Part shown: positions 19,690 to 29,753 of the stretch, piece by piece
Position numbering within the stretch: the first letter of the stretch is position 1
Layout: each line of letters begins with the position of its first letter
From: Halomonas stenophila
Lineage (GTDB): Bacteria; Pseudomonadota; Gammaproteobacteria; Pseudomonadales; Halomonadaceae
Direction: 5' to 3'
DNA: 64,000 nt
NCBI RefSeq assembly: GCF_014192275.1
Contig: NZ_JACHXR010000001.1
Span: forward strand, 558,001 to 622,000
Notes under the pieces: model-generated
Told to the model about the DNA's origin: nothing
Databases searched by the model: none
Seen by the model: only the letters and a program-made list of their open reading frames with translations
Made by a program: the position numbers and the translations under genes

Positions 19690-20235
19690 ATGAGCATCTA
19701 CGGCGACTACATCAAGTCCGTGATCCGCACCGTCCCCGACTGGCCGCAGCCGGGGGTCAACTTCCGCGACATCACGCCGCTGCTGCAGAACAGCGCCGCC
19801 TTTCGCAAGCTGATCGACAGCTTCGTGCACCGCTACCAGGAGATGGACATCGACGCCGTCGCCGCCATCGATGCCCGGGGCTTCATCGTCGGCGCGCCGC
19901 TGGCCTACGAGCTGGGCTGCAGCTTCGTGCCGGTGCGCAAGAAGGGCAAGCTGCCGTTCAAGACCATCAGCGAGACCTATACCCTGGAGTACGGCGAAGC
20001 CGAGGTGGAGCTGCACTCCGATGCCTTCCGCGCCGGAGATCGCATCCTGGTGGTCGATGACCTGATCGCCACCGGCGGGACCATGCTGGCCGCGGCCAAG
20101 CTGATCACCCGTACCGGCGGCCAGGTAGTGGAGACCGCGGCCGTCGTCGACCTGCCGGACCTCGGCGGCGCCGGGAAGATCCGCGAGGCAGGCTTCGGTG
20201 TCTTCTCCGTCTGCTCCTTCACCGAGGACGAGTGA
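19690..20235 (+). CDS. apt: Adenine phosphoribosyltransferase
   Basis: Makes AMP from adenine and PRPP. 181 residues. [14 protein letters not shown] is the family start, [18 protein letters not shown] the base-binding region and [16 protein letters not shown] the PRPP-binding loop. It lies 22 bases after the permease and 7 before gpt, forming a purine salvage operon. Confidence 0.95.
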   Translation: MSIYGDYIKSVIRTVPDWPQPGVNFRDITPLLQNSAAFRKLIDSFVHRYQEMDIDAVAAIDARGFIVGAPLAYELGCSFVPVRKKGKLPFKTISETYTLEYGEAEVELHSDAFRAGDRILVVDDLIATGGTMLAAAKLITRTGGQVVETAAVVDLPDLGGAGKIREAGFGVFSVCSFTEDE

Positions 20236-20242
20236 CACCGCC

Positions 20243-20722
20243 ATGAGCACCCACCGCTACCACCAGCATTTCACCGTGTCCTGGGACCAGCTGCACCGGG
20301 ACGTGCGCGAGCTCTGCCATCGCCTGGTCGAGCGCGACTTCAAGGGCATCGTCGCCATCACCCGGGGCGGGCTGATCCCCGCCGCGCTGATCGCCCGCGA
20401 GCTCAACGTGCGGTTGATCGACACCGTCTGCATCAAGAGCTACGAGGGCATGGAGCAGGGCGGTCTCGAGGTCATGAAGGGCGTCGATCACGATGGCGAC
20501 GGCTGGCTGCTGGTCGACGACCTGGTCGACACCGGCAAGACCGCCCGCAAGGTGCGCGAGATGCTGCCCAGGGCGCATTTCGTGACCGTCTATGCCAAGC
20601 CGGAGGGCCGGCCGCTGGTCGACCAGTACCTCACCGAGGTGGCCCAGGACTGCTGGATCCAGTTCCCCTGGGACATGGGCGTGGCCTATGTCGAGCCCCT
20701 GGCCGACCAGGTCAAGCGCTGA
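20243..20722 (+). CDS. gpt: Xanthine(-guanine) phosphoribosyltransferase
   Basis: Converts xanthine and guanine to nucleotides with PRPP. 159 residues; [17 protein letters not shown] and [19 protein letters not shown] are the conserved phosphate- and PRPP-binding loops, and the C-terminal WIQFPWD is typical. The start [14 protein letters not shown] was chosen just after the apt stop; 3 bases separate its stop from the ung ATG. Confidence 0.93.
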   Translation: MSTHRYHQHFTVSWDQLHRDVRELCHRLVERDFKGIVAITRGGLIPAALIARELNVRLIDTVCIKSYEGMEQGGLEVMKGVDHDGDGWLLVDDLVDTGKTARKVREMLPRAHFVTVYAKPEGRPLVDQYLTEVAQDCWIQFPWDMGVAYVEPLADQVKR

Positions 20723-20725
20723 GCC

Positions 20726-21409
20726 ATGAGTTGTCCGCTTCCCGACAGCTGGCAGCAGTGGCTGGGTGACGAGTTCGAAGCGCCCTACATGCAGGCGCTG
20801 CGCGACTTCCTGGCCACCGAGAAGGCCGCCCGCAAGGTCATCTACCCGCACTCCTCGAACTGGTTCCGGGCCTTCGAGCTGACGCCGCTGGACCGGGTCA
20901 AGGTGGTGATCCTCGGCCAGGATCCCTACCACGGCCCGAACCAGGCCCACGGCCTGTGTTTCTCGGTGCGCCCCGAGGTGCGCATACCGCCCTCGCTGGT
21001 CAATATCTACAAGGAGCTGGCCGCGGACGTGGGCTTCCGCCCGGTGAACCACGGCTACCTGGAGAGCTGGGCCCGCCAGGGCGTGCTGCTGCTCAACACC
21101 TCGCTGACGGTGGAGCAGGGCAACGCCGGGTCCCACCGGGGCAAGGGCTGGGAGACCTTCACCGACCGCGCCATCGCCGCGGTCAACGAGCACGCCGGCC
21201 CCTCGGTCTTCCTGCTCTGGGGCAGCCATGCCCGCCAGAAGAAGGCCCTGGTGGATACCCGCCGGCACCTGGTGCTGGAGTCGCCGCATCCCTCGCCGCT
21301 CTCCGCCCATCGCGGCTTCTTCGGCAACCACCACTTCTCCCGGGCCAACGCCTTTTTGGTCGAGCAAGGCCGCACGCCGATCGACTGGCAGCTGCCCGAG
21401 ACCCCGTGA
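20726..21409 (+). CDS. ung: Uracil-DNA glycosylase, family 1
   Basis: Removes uracil from DNA as the first step of base excision repair. 227 residues; the water-activating motif [18 protein letters not shown] and the DNA-intercalating [13 protein letters not shown] are intact. It is last in the apt-gpt-ung string, immediately before a repeat element (R3). Confidence 0.96.
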   Translation: MSCPLPDSWQQWLGDEFEAPYMQALRDFLATEKAARKVIYPHSSNWFRAFELTPLDRVKVVILGQDPYHGPNQAHGLCFSVRPEVRIPPSLVNIYKELAADVGFRPVNHGYLESWARQGVLLLNTSLTVEQGNAGSHRGKGWETFTDRAIAAVNEHAGPSVFLLWGSHARQKKALVDTRRHLVLESPHPSPLSAHRGFFGNHHFSRANAFLVEQGRTPIDWQLPETP

Positions 21410-21442
21410 GCGGGCTGGCCGTGAGCGGCGGGTCTCAGAGCC

Positions 21443-21614
21443 ATCACAGTTGTGTCTGACGAGGGGCGCCGGGGACAAGCCGAAGAGGAGGTCCTACGCC
21501 AGGGAAGGCGTCGGAAGCGTACATGGAGGTATTCACAGCGCCTCCTCGATGGTCCGACACTTCGGGGCTTGTCGACGGATCAGCCCCGAGCGATACCGCT
21601 AACTGCGATTGCCC
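21443..21614. repeat. MITE-like repeat, copy R3 (long form)
   Basis: About 170 bp between ung and upp. It holds the family core GAGGAGGTCCTACGCCAGGG, then GGCGTCGGAAGCG, TATTCACAGCGCCTCCTCGA, GACGGATCAGCCCCGAGCG, and ends AACTGCGATTGCCC, the reverse complement of the left end GGGCAATCGCAGTT in other copies. GAGGAGG and CCTCCTC within it pair to a long hairpin. Confidence 0.75.
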
Positions 21615-21734
21615 GGCGGCGGATCTCGGCCAGCTTAACCTCGCGCCGGGATGCGGTTAGAATATCGCCAAGTTTGCACATGCATCGCGTGCGTCTAAGC
21701 TTGCCGACGAATCCCATGTCCCGAGAGGTCCGCC

Positions 21735-22364
21735 ATGAGCGTTCATGCCATCCAGCATCCCCTGGTCCAGCACAAGCTGGGTCTGATGCGCGAAGTCGGC
21801 ATCAGCACCAAGAGTTTTCGTGAACTGGCCGGCGAGGTGGCCAAGCTGCTCACCTACGAGGCGACCCAGGACCTCGAGCTGGAGACCCAGGAGATTCCCG
21901 GCTGGAGCGGCGAGCCGATCCCCGTGCAGCAGCTCAAGGGCAAGAAGGCCACCATCGTGCCGATCCTGCGCGCCGGCCTCGGCATGCTCGAGGGCGTGAC
22001 CGACCTGATTCCCAGTGCGCGGATCAGCGTGGTGGGCCTCTATCGCGACGAGGAGACCCTCCAGCCGGTGCCGTATTTCTCCAAGTTCGCGGGGGATCTG
22101 GACGAGCGCATGGCCATCGTCATCGACCCGATGCTGGCCACCGGCGGCACCATGGTGGCAACCCTCGACATGCTCCGCGACCGGGGCTGCAAACACATGA
22201 AGGTGATCGTGCTGGTGGCCGCCCCGGAGGGCATCGAGCGCGTGCAGGCCTCCTACCCGGACATCGAGATCTACACCGCCGCCGTGGACGACCACCTCGA
22301 CGAGAACGGCTATATCGTGCCCGGGCTCGGCGATGCGGGAGACAAGATCTTCGGCACCCGCTGA
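21735..22364 (+). CDS. upp: Uracil phosphoribosyltransferase
   Basis: Pyrimidine salvage: uracil plus PRPP to UMP. 209 residues, the standard length. [14 protein letters not shown], the PRPP loop [17 protein letters not shown] and the C-terminal [16 protein letters not shown] are canonical. A GAGAGG ribosome site precedes the ATG. The uracil permease candidate is 20 kb away at 41.6 kb. Confidence 0.96.
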   Translation: MSVHAIQHPLVQHKLGLMREVGISTKSFRELAGEVAKLLTYEATQDLELETQEIPGWSGEPIPVQQLKGKKATIVPILRAGLGMLEGVTDLIPSARISVVGLYRDEETLQPVPYFSKFAGDLDERMAIVIDPMLATGGTMVATLDMLRDRGCKHMKVIVLVAAPEGIERVQASYPDIEIYTAAVDDHLDENGYIVPGLGDAGDKIFGTR

Positions 22365-22445
22365 GACCTTCCCCCTGCCCGGTCGGTCGGCACCCGCCGG
22401 CTGGCCGGGCGCCCACTCTCGCTGTGCTTGACGCCATCGCCGCCT

Positions 22446-23819
22446 TCAGAAAAAACTCAAGCCAACCTGAAAGAGTCGTTCCACATCGCGGATACGGCGC
22501 TTGTCGATGACGAACAGGATCACGTGGTCTTCGGCTTCGACCACGACATCATCGTGGGCGATCAGCACCTCCTCGCCGCGCACGATGGCTCCGATGGTGG
22601 CCCCCTTGGGCAGGTCGATGTCGCCGATGGCACGCCCGACCACCCGGGAGGAGTGGGCATCGCCGTGAGCGATGGCCTCGATGGCCTCCGCGGCTCCCCG
22701 ACGCAGCGAGTGGACGTTGACGATGTCGCCGCGGCGCACATGCGTCAGCAGGCTGCTGATGGTGGTCTGCTGGGGCGAGATGGCGATGTCGATCTCGCCC
22801 CCCTGGACCAGGTCCACATAGGCCGCGTTGTTGATCAGGGTGAGCACGTTGCTGGCCCCCATGCGCTTGGCCAGCATCGAGGACATGATGTTGACCTCAT
22901 CGTCGTTGGTGAGCGCACAGAAGATGTCGCACCCTTCGATGTTCTCCTCCTCGAGCACTCGCTTGCTGGTCGCGGTCCCATGCAGCACCACGGTGCGATC
23001 GAGGCGTTCGGACAGCTGGGCACAACGCTCGAGGTCGCGCTCGATGATCTTGACCTGGTAGTCGTGCTCCAGGTGCTCCGCGAGGCGCTCGCCGATGTTG
23101 CCGCCGCCGGCGATGATGACCCGGCTGAAGTCCTCATGGCGACGACTCAGCTCGTACGTGACCGTGCGGATGTCGCGACGCGCGGCGATGAAGAAGACCT
23201 CGTCATCGGCCTCGATGACGGTGTCGCCACGGGGGATGAGCGGCCGATTCTGCCGGTAGATGGCCGCCACCCGGGTATCCACGTTCGGGAGGTGGCGCCG
23301 CAGGAAGCCCAGGTCCTGTCCCACCAGGGCCCCGCCGAAGACCGCCTTGATGGCGACCAGCTGAACCAGGCCACCGGCGAACTCCAGCACCTGCAGGGCG
23401 CCCGGATACTGGATCATCCGCCGGATGTGGTCGGTGACCACCTGCTCGGGGCTGATCAGCACATCGATGGGCACCGCCTCATGGGCGAACAGTCCCTTGC
23501 GGGTCAGGTAGGCGCTGGAGCGGACCCGGGCGATCCTGGTGGGCGTGCGAAACAGCGTATAGGCGACCTGACAGGCGATCATGTTCACCTCGTCGCTATT
23601 GGTCACCGCGATCAGCAGGTCGGCATCCTCGCAGCCCGCCTGGCGCAGCACCGCTGGGTAGGACGCGACGCCTTGTACGGTGCGGATATCGAGCCGCGTG
23701 TGCAGCTCCCGCAGGCGCGCCCCATCGATATCGACGACCGTGATGTCGTTCTCTTCATGTGCCAGGTGTTCGGCCAGCGTCCCGCCGACCTGACCGGCAC
23801 CGAGGATGATGATCTTCAT
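22446..23819 (-). CDS. trkA: Trk potassium uptake regulatory subunit TrkA
   Basis: Cytoplasmic NAD(H)/nucleotide-binding subunit that gates TrkH-type K+ channels. 457 residues with two RCK modules, each with a Rossmann motif: [17 protein letters not shown] (residues 3-19) and [17 protein letters not shown] (about 233-249), each followed by a TrkA-C domain. Its ATG overlaps the kdpE-like stop as ATGA. It is last in the operon trkH-kinase-regulator-trkA. Confidence 0.95.
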   Translation of the reverse strand: MKIIILGAGQVGGTLAEHLAHEENDITVVDIDGARLRELHTRLDIRTVQGVASYPAVLRQAGCEDADLLIAVTNSDEVNMIACQVAYTLFRTPTRIARVRSSAYLTRKGLFAHEAVPIDVLISPEQVVTDHIRRMIQYPGALQVLEFAGGLVQLVAIKAVFGGALVGQDLGFLRRHLPNVDTRVAAIYRQNRPLIPRGDTVIEADDEVFFIAARRDIRTVTYELSRRHEDFSRVIIAGGGNIGERLAEHLEHDYQVKIIERDLERCAQLSERLDRTVVLHGTATSKRVLEEENIEGCDIFCALTNDDEVNIMSSMLAKRMGASNVLTLINNAAYVDLVQGGEIDIAISPQQTTISSLLTHVRRGDIVNVHSLRRGAAEAIEAIAHGDAHSSRVVGRAIGDIDLPKGATIGAIVRGEEVLIAHDDVVVEAEDHVILFVIDKRRIRDVERLFQVGLSFF

Positions 23820-24529
23820 GCGTCCTCTCCCGAGGTGGTAAGCAGGCGGTAGCCGACCCCGGCTTCCGTCTGCAACAAGGCCGGAGATTGCGGGTCGTCA
23901 CCGAGCTTGTGACGCAGCTTGCTGATCACGATGCGCAGATAATGGCTGTCATGGGCATGCACGGGCCCCCAGATCTCGCGCAGCAACTGTGTCTGGGTCA
24001 CCACGCGGCCGGCATGGCGGACCAGCTGGGCGAGCACGGCGTATTCCTTGGGGGTCAAGTGCACCATGGCGCCATCGCGCAGCACCTGCCGGCTCTCGAG
24101 GTCGATGGCGACGCCCCCATGCCGGTAACGCGACGTCTCGGGCACGGAGGCGGCATTCTGGTGGCGTCTGAGTACCGCGCGGATACGCGCCAGCAGCTCG
24201 CGAATCCCGAACGGCTTGGTGACGTAGTCGTTGGCACCGTTGTCCAGGGCCCGCACCTTCTCGTCTTCCTGTTCCCTGACCGACAGGACGATCACCGGCA
24301 CATCACTGTGCCGCCGGAGGGACTCCAGAATGCTCTGGCCGTCCATGTCCGGCAGCCCCAGATCCAGCAACACCAGATCGACACCGCCCGCCTTCGCCTG
24401 GTCGAGCCCCATGGTGCCCGAAGCGGCCTCGACGACCTCGAAACCCTGGGAACCCAGGCTGATCCGCAGGAAGCGGCGAATCTGGGGCTCGTCGTCGATC
24501 ACCAGCACCCGGGGGCATTCAGTCGGCAT
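23816..24529 (-). CDS. KdpE-like response regulator in the trk operon
   Basis: A 237-residue OmpR/PhoB-type regulator closest by eye to KdpE. The receiver has the acidic pair [14 protein letters not shown], phospho-acceptor Asp in [13 protein letters not shown] (about residue 54) and the Lys of DYVTKPFG. The C-terminal winged helix has [20 protein letters not shown] and [15 protein letters not shown]. It overlaps the kinase gene by 11 bases and trkA by 4. No kdpFABC genes are in the window, so trk genes are the obvious candidates for control. Confidence 0.85.
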   Translation of the reverse strand: MPTECPRVLVIDDEPQIRRFLRISLGSQGFEVVEAASGTMGLDQAKAGGVDLVLLDLGLPDMDGQSILESLRRHSDVPVIVLSVREQEDEKVRALDNGANDYVTKPFGIRELLARIRAVLRRHQNAASVPETSRYRHGGVAIDLESRQVLRDGAMVHLTPKEYAVLAQLVRHAGRVVTQTQLLREIWGPVHAHDSHYLRIVISKLRHKLGDDPQSPALLQTEAGVGYRLLTTSGEDA

Positions 24530-26567
24530 CGGGGTCCTCCTCATGCGCCGACAGCGGGAGGCGGACCTCGATGGTGGTGCCCTGACCATCGGGGCCGGGC
24601 AGGGCGGCCACCGAGCCACCATGCGCGCCTATCATGCCTCGACAGATGGCCAGTCCCAGGCCACTGCCACGACGCCCGCGGTCGCCTTCGCCGCCGGTGA
24701 CGAACATGTCGAAGACGGCATCTCGCTGTTCCGGGTCGATCCCCGGTCCTTGATCGGTGATGCGCAGGGTCAGCCAGTCGCGGTCCGCGGAGGGCTCGCC
24801 GTGGATCGCGATCCTGCCCCCCGGCGGGGAATAGCGTGCCGCGTTGTCGATGATGTTGACCAGCGCCTGCTCGATCAATGCCGGATGGACATGCAGCAAG
24901 GGCAGGTCTCCAGGCCAGTCACGCGCCACCGACAGTGCCTCGAGAGCGGGGGCGAGGCGCTGGAGGGCCGACCCCACCAGGTCATCCAGCGAGATCCAGT
25001 CGCGCTCGATCTTGAGCCGGCCCTGTCCCAGCCGGGTCATGTCCAGCAGGTTCTGGATGTAGCGGTCCAGGCGCTCACTCTCGCTCAGGATGCTGTCGAG
25101 CAGCTCGCGCTTGTCGTCATCCCCCAGCTGTTCATCGAGGTCACGCAACGAGCTCGCCGAGCCGATGATCGAGGACAAGGGCGTTCTCAGGTCATGCGAC
25201 ACGGAGGAGAGCAGCGCCGAGCGCAGGCGCTCATTCTCCTCCGATACCCGCGACGCGCTCAGCTCGTCGACGAGGCGGGTGCGTTGCAGGGCCATCGTCA
25301 GTTGCCGGATCAGGGCGTCGATCAGCGCCTCCTGGTCGGCGGTGGGAGAGGGCTGCAGCACGGCCAGCTTCAGGCCGACCACGCCCAGCAGCCGGCCATG
25401 CTCATGCAGGGGGATGAAGCGCCAAGGCAGCTCGCTCTGCTCGCCGGTGTCGAACCCACAGGCCTGCCGTGTCTGGCGGCACTGCTGGGCGGCGTCTTCC
25501 GCCGCCTGGTCCAGAGACACCCCCTCGGGCAGCGATTGACGGAGGGTCAGGGGCGCATGCGGGGCATCGGCCTCCAGAAAGATCACCGGCACCGAAAGCC
25601 AACGCTCCAGGGTGGAGACTCCCACCCGGCGTACCTGTCCCCAATCGGTCGCGATCGATAGCGCTCGGGCATACTGCAACAGCCGGTGGGTGTGTTCACG
25701 GTTCGCCCTCAGCGCCACCAGCCGCTGCCGCCCGCTGCCGGCCAGCTTGCCGACCACGATGGCGACCAGCAGGAAGAAGGTGACCGTCAGCAGCTGCTCC
25801 TGCTCTCCCACGACCAGCGAGAAACGCGGCCGAGTGAAGAAGAAGTTGAAGGCCAGGAAGCCGAGGATGGCGCTGGCCATGGCCGCCCGTGTTCCCGCCA
25901 GGGTGGCGCTGGCCAGGACGGCGCCGAGGAAGAGCAGCGACAGGTTGGCCAGCTCCAGCCAGGCCTCCAGGCCCCAGGACAGCCCCAGCGCGACCAGCGT
26001 GGTCCCGATGGCGATGGCGGGCTCCTGCCATCGCAAGGCCTGCCAGCGGGCTCGGGGGCGCCATCGCTCCCGTACGCCGCCACCGGACATGACGACCAGG
26101 TCGAAGCTGCCTTCCCGCCGGGCCAGCCGGTCGGGCAGGGAATGCCGCCAGAAGCGCCAGCCGGAGGGGCGCGACCGGCCCAGGATCAGGGTGCGAACCT
26201 TCTGGCTCTCCGCGTAGTCGAGCAGTGCCTCCGCCCATCCCTCGCCCTGTAGCCAGCGCGTATCACCGCCCAGTCGGGTCGCCAGGGCGAAGCCTTGCTC
26301 CACCCGGAGCCGGCGGGCGCTGTCATCCCGGGCCGGCTGCACATGGACGGCTCGCCACCGCAGGTGATCTCGCGCGGCCATCCGGTGCGCGGCCCGCACC
26401 AGGTCGCTGTCCTGGGCGCCGCCGCTCAAGGCCACCAGCAGCGATACCGGGGCCGTGCCTTGCGTCCGGTCACTCGCCGGGTGGTCCCGTTTTTCGGACA
26501 GCGTGCTGGCCATGGAGGACGCCTCTTGCAACGTATGAATCATTGGACCTGGCTCCCCGCGGTTCAT
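24519..26567 (-). CDS. KdpD-like sensor histidine kinase lacking the N-terminal KdpD domain
   Basis: A 682-residue kinase from the ATG that overlaps the trkH stop (ATGA); starts at 26543 and 26513 are also possible. Order: UspA-like domain (about 45-165, LLVALSGGAQDSDLVRAAHR), four membrane helices of DUF4118 (about 190-300), a GAF-like region, then HisKA with SSVSHDLRTPLSSIIG (His near 457) and the ATPase with NIIDNAARYSPPGG and GRRGSGLGLAICRGM. Canonical KdpD starts with a ~210-residue domain carrying a Walker A motif; this is absent, and the protein starts almost at the UspA part. Confidence 0.83.
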   Translation of the reverse strand: MNRGEPGPMIHTLQEASSMASTLSEKRDHPASDRTQGTAPVSLLVALSGGAQDSDLVRAAHRMAARDHLRWRAVHVQPARDDSARRLRVEQGFALATRLGGDTRWLQGEGWAEALLDYAESQKVRTLILGRSRPSGWRFWRHSLPDRLARREGSFDLVVMSGGGVRERWRPRARWQALRWQEPAIAIGTTLVALGLSWGLEAWLELANLSLLFLGAVLASATLAGTRAAMASAILGFLAFNFFFTRPRFSLVVGEQEQLLTVTFFLLVAIVVGKLAGSGRQRLVALRANREHTHRLLQYARALSIATDWGQVRRVGVSTLERWLSVPVIFLEADAPHAPLTLRQSLPEGVSLDQAAEDAAQQCRQTRQACGFDTGEQSELPWRFIPLHEHGRLLGVVGLKLAVLQPSPTADQEALIDALIRQLTMALQRTRLVDELSASRVSEENERLRSALLSSVSHDLRTPLSSIIGSASSLRDLDEQLGDDDKRELLDSILSESERLDRYIQNLLDMTRLGQGRLKIERDWISLDDLVGSALQRLAPALEALSVARDWPGDLPLLHVHPALIEQALVNIIDNAARYSPPGGRIAIHGEPSADRDWLTLRITDQGPGIDPEQRDAVFDMFVTGGEGDRGRRGSGLGLAICRGMIGAHGGSVAALPGPDGQGTTIEVRLPLSAHEEDPDAD

Positions 26568-28054
26568 CGACGCCAGAACATGGGGGTCAGGAGCACCAGG
26601 ACGGTGAGGATCTCCAGCCGGCCCATGAGCATCCCGATGCACAGGAGCCATTTCGCGGCATCCGGCAAGGGCGCAAAGTTGCCGGACGGGCCGATGATGT
26701 CACCGAGCCCAGGCCCCACATTGGCCACGGCCGTGGCGGCCCCGGAGAGCGCGGTGACCAGATCCAGGCCCAACAGGGAGAGGCCCAGGGCCACGCCGGC
26801 GATGGTCAGGAAGAAGAAGAAGGAGAAGGCCACCACGCCACGCGTGATCTCATCGGTCAGTGATTGGCCATTGTAGCGCGACACGAAGACGCCGCTGGAG
26901 TGGGTGAGGAAGCGCAACTGGCTGATCAGCAGCAAGATGGCGACCTGGAAGCGGAAGATCTTCATGCCGCCCGCCGTGGAACCGCTGCAGCCACCGACGA
27001 AGGTGAGGTAGAAGAAGGCGACCGTGGCCATGGGGCCCCACAGAGTGTAATCCTCCGATGCATAGCCCGTGGTAGTGACCACCGAGATGACATTGAAGAC
27101 CACATGGGTCAGGGCCTCGGTGGGGGGCGTGCCGAGCTGCATCCGCCATATCGCCAAGAACAGGCAGACGACCGTGAGCACCAACAGCAGCCCCCTGACC
27201 TGCTGATCCTTCCACAGGGCCAAGCCGTGGCCGCGCAACATGCGGATATACAGCACGAACGGCAGCGCGCCACCCAGCATGAACAGGCTGGCGAGCCACA
27301 GTATTCCAGGTGTCTCGGCGTAGGCGCTGAAGGAGGCATCGGTATTGGCGAACCCCCCGGTGGCCACGGAGGTCATGGCGTGGACGACGGCGTCCAGGGG
27401 CGTCATGCCCGCCAGCCAATACGTGACCATGGCGGTCAGCGTCATTCCGCAGTAGATCCCCAGGGTCGCCTTGGCGATGCCGCCGGTCCGAGGCATGACC
27501 TTGTCCGACCAGTCCGACGACTCGGTATGGAACAGTCGCATGCCGCCGACCTTCAGGAACGGCAGGATGGCGATGCCCATCACGATGATGCCGATGCCCC
27601 CCAGCCACTGCATGATGCCGCGCCACAGCTTGAGCCCATCGGAAAGCGTGTCGATGCCTCCCAGGATCGTGGAGCCGGTCGTGGTGATCGCCGAGACCGA
27701 CTCGAACACCGCGTTGGTGAACGAGAGTTGGGGGGCGCCCAGGATGAGCGGCAGGCTGGCGAAACCGCTGACGCTCACCCAGCTCAGGGTCGTCAGCACG
27801 AACATCTGCCAGGGCTTGAGTTCAACGCTGGTGCGAAAGGTCATGCTCCAGGTGATGCCCACCGCGAGGAGGATAAAGAGGATGGAGAGACCGAACGCCA
27901 TGGCGTCGGGATCCCCCTCGATCAGCAGCACCCCCCAAGGCAAGGTCATGAACAGCGCCAGGACCAGCCAGAGCACGGATACCGCCTTGAACACGGGCGC
28001 CCAGTGGCGAGTGCGTTCTTCGGCACGACGAGGAAAGCCCAACGTCCGAGACAC
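26564..28054 (-). CDS. trkH: Trk potassium transporter membrane subunit
   Basis: Inner-membrane K+ channel-like subunit with four P-loop repeats. The selectivity-filter segments are recognisable: ITTTGSTIL, SVATGGFAN, VVTTTGYAS with GGCSGSTAGGMK, and VANVGPGLGD. I chose the GTG at 28054 (496 residues, MSRTLGFPRRAEER) because TGGAG lies 7 bases upstream; a TTG at 28069 would add 5 residues. It is the first gene of four overlapping genes. In Halomonas elongata TrkH and TrkA are reported as an operon; here a two-component system lies between. Confidence 0.93.
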   Translation of the reverse strand: MSRTLGFPRRAEERTRHWAPVFKAVSVLWLVLALFMTLPWGVLLIEGDPDAMAFGLSILFILLAVGITWSMTFRTSVELKPWQMFVLTTLSWVSVSGFASLPLILGAPQLSFTNAVFESVSAITTTGSTILGGIDTLSDGLKLWRGIMQWLGGIGIIVMGIAILPFLKVGGMRLFHTESSDWSDKVMPRTGGIAKATLGIYCGMTLTAMVTYWLAGMTPLDAVVHAMTSVATGGFANTDASFSAYAETPGILWLASLFMLGGALPFVLYIRMLRGHGLALWKDQQVRGLLLVLTVVCLFLAIWRMQLGTPPTEALTHVVFNVISVVTTTGYASEDYTLWGPMATVAFFYLTFVGGCSGSTAGGMKIFRFQVAILLLISQLRFLTHSSGVFVSRYNGQSLTDEITRGVVAFSFFFFLTIAGVALGLSLLGLDLVTALSGAATAVANVGPGLGDIIGPSGNFAPLPDAAKWLLCIGMLMGRLEILTVLVLLTPMFWRR

Positions 28055-28321
28055 TTGGATACTCCACAAAGTCCAGTCGCCATCATGAGAACACGCGGGG
28101 GCATAAAATTTCTGTAAAGATTCTCAGGCTAATAACGGGGCAGTCCACGTAGAGAAAAACAGGAACCATCCTGTCTCTCGTGACATAAAGAATGCGTAAA
28201 AACTTCCAGGAGAGCCTGGGGAGTGCTTGAGAATTTCATCGTTCTGGTCAAATCTTTGTGTCCATCTGGACTCTCCGGATAGAGAGTATCTTGATCTTCA
28301 AGTTTGAATGGCGAACTTTCC
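28055..28321. other. AT-rich intergenic region upstream of trkH
   Basis: This region is clearly more AT-rich than its surroundings and should contain the trkH promoter and any regulator sites. On the trkH strand the stretch CTTTACAGAAATTTTATG resembles T-rich KdpE targets, but the half-sites are in the reverse order, so I do not call it. No other feature seen. Confidence 0.4.
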
Positions 28322-28564
28322 ATGTGCCAAGATGAAAACTCGCTGACTTACCATGTCATGTCTGCAGGCGCCCAATCCGTCAGCCCAGAGGTGCGTCGAG
28401 CACATGCGGTATCTGCAGCAACGGAGTTGATTGCCATCAGGCTTCGCTCATCGACCGATGGCAATCTGGAAGAAGAGCTTGAAAAGCTGGACTCCTATGC
28501 CGATACCATCCAAGCCGCATTGCGGCATTCTCGCCTGAGTGACAAGGATCGAGAGGGTAAATAA
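28322..28564 (+). CDS. Small hypothetical protein
   Basis: An 80-residue open frame from ATG 28322 (a TTG 18 bases earlier is also in frame). It is acidic and mostly helical: SPEVRRAHAVSAATELIAIR, then EEELEKLDSYADTIQAALRH. Codon use is plausible and the composition is less GC-rich than neighbours, suggesting an accessory gene. No clear ribosome site and no recognised family; it could be chance. Confidence 0.4.
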   Translation: MCQDENSLTYHVMSAGAQSVSPEVRRAHAVSAATELIAIRLRSSTDGNLEEELEKLDSYADTIQAALRHSRLSDKDREGK

Positions 28565-28917
28565 CGACAACCGTCACCGGTGGCCTCAATGACCGAAGTC
28601 AGCGCGTGACCCATCAGGTACGGTGATGCCATGCTGCGTCGCTGCCGGCTTCCACCGCCGAAGACCGAGCGGCCATCATGATGATGCGAACCACTCTTCG
28701 CTTTCCTGCAGATCGGCAACGGCAAGCGTTGCTCGCGACACCCCTGCCTACCTGAAAAACGTGCTGGCTCGGCTGCCGACGCAGAACGCCAGCCGGAGCC
28801 ACAAACTCCTGCCTCACCACTGGTCACACGGTTTTCCGAATTGCGTACTAAGGCACTATTAGTGAGTATTTATGCGTTCTCGCAAACCTCAGGCATTGCC
28901 AGGAGTTTATGACAGGC
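28565..28917. other. Intergenic region before the AbiE locus
   Basis: About 350 bases without a convincing gene on either strand. Near its end CACTATTAGTG (28854-28864) is a small palindrome probably in the AbiE promoter region. Confidence 0.4.
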
Positions 28918-28948
28918 GTATATTGCTAACTATGAGTGAGCAATATAC
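28918..28948. promoter_or_regulatory. Candidate AbiEi autoregulatory operator
   Basis: A perfect 10-bp inverted repeat GTATATTGCT / AGCAATATAC with an 11-base spacer that contains the preferred abiEi ATG (28932). AbiEi antitoxins are known to repress their own operon by binding inverted repeats near the promoter. The position across the start codon fits direct blocking of expression. Confidence 0.6.
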
Positions 28949-29753
28949 AAGGCGCATAAACCGCCTGATGGCCAACCTGGGCGACACCACCCTGGCTTCC
29001 AGCCGCTGGCTGAGGGCCCATGGCTACTCCAGCAGCCTCGTCAGTCGTTATGTGGCTAGCGGCTGGCTGGAGTCGCCGGCACGCGGCGTCTACATGAGGA
29101 AGGGTGGGCGACTCCTGTGGGAGGGCGTGGTGCGTTCTCTCCAACTCCGGGAAGGGCTGTCGCTTCATGTGGGCGGACGCTTCGCACTTGCCTGGCAGGG
29201 GTATGAGCATTACCTGCACCTAGGCGAAGGAGATGTAGTGACACTGTATGGCTCTGACCGGCTCCCGGGATGGGCTGCCAAACTCCCGATGTCCGAACGA
29301 TTCGAGGCATGCGGAAAAGGCCCCTTCGATCTCCCCGCGCTTCGTTTCACATCCGAGGTGCCGGACCGTCAGCTAGCTGATCAAGGCTTCGTCAGGCGGG
29401 AGACCAGCTTCGGAGAGGGGCCCATCGCCTGCTCCACGCCAGAGCGGGCCATGCTGGAGCTGTGCAATGCCCCTCCGGACGCAGCCTTGATCTATGAAGC
29501 GGATGCGCTGATGCAGAGCATGACGACCTTGAGGCCGCGCCGGATCGGCATGCTGCTGCGTCACTGCAACAGCATCAAAGCCAAGCGCTTGTTCCTTGCG
29601 CTGGCGGAAAGGCACGAGCATGCCTGGCTGCCCCGGGTCCCGATGGATGACGTGGATCTAGGCCGCGGCAAGCGATCGTTGGTGCCTGGAGGGCGGCTGC
29701 ATCCCACCTATCTGATCACGCTACCGGGAGACTTGGATGAGCACTTGGGATAG
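28932..29753 (+). CDS. AbiEi-type antitoxin/transcriptional regulator
   Basis: A 273-residue type IV toxin-antitoxin antitoxin. The N-terminal winged-helix (RRINRLMANLGDTTLASSRW, HGYSSSLVSRYVASGWLE, ARGVYMRKG) matches AbiEi, and the C-terminal half (ACSTPERAMLELCN, ALAERHEHAWLP, LGRGKRSLVPGGRLHPTYLI) is also typical. I prefer ATG 28932 because family members begin close to this point, although an ATG at 28872 is in frame. Its 3' end overlaps the toxin start by 17 bases, the normal AbiE arrangement. The partner toxin is broken, so it may now be an orphan. Confidence 0.82.
   Translation: MSEQYTRRINRLMANLGDTTLASSRWLRAHGYSSSLVSRYVASGWLESPARGVYMRKGGRLLWEGVVRSLQLREGLSLHVGGRFALAWQGYEHYLHLGEGDVVTLYGSDRLPGWAAKLPMSERFEACGKGPFDLPALRFTSEVPDRQLADQGFVRRETSFGEGPIACSTPERAMLELCNAPPDAALIYEADALMQSMTTLRPRRIGMLLRHCNSIKAKRLFLALAERHEHAWLPRVPMDDVDLGRGKRSLVPGGRLHPTYLITLPGDLDEHLG

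Noticed and set aside
28090..28310. KdpE-type binding site upstream of trkH
   Set aside because: T-rich half-sites exist but in the wrong order and spacing compared with the known E. coli site; too weak to call.
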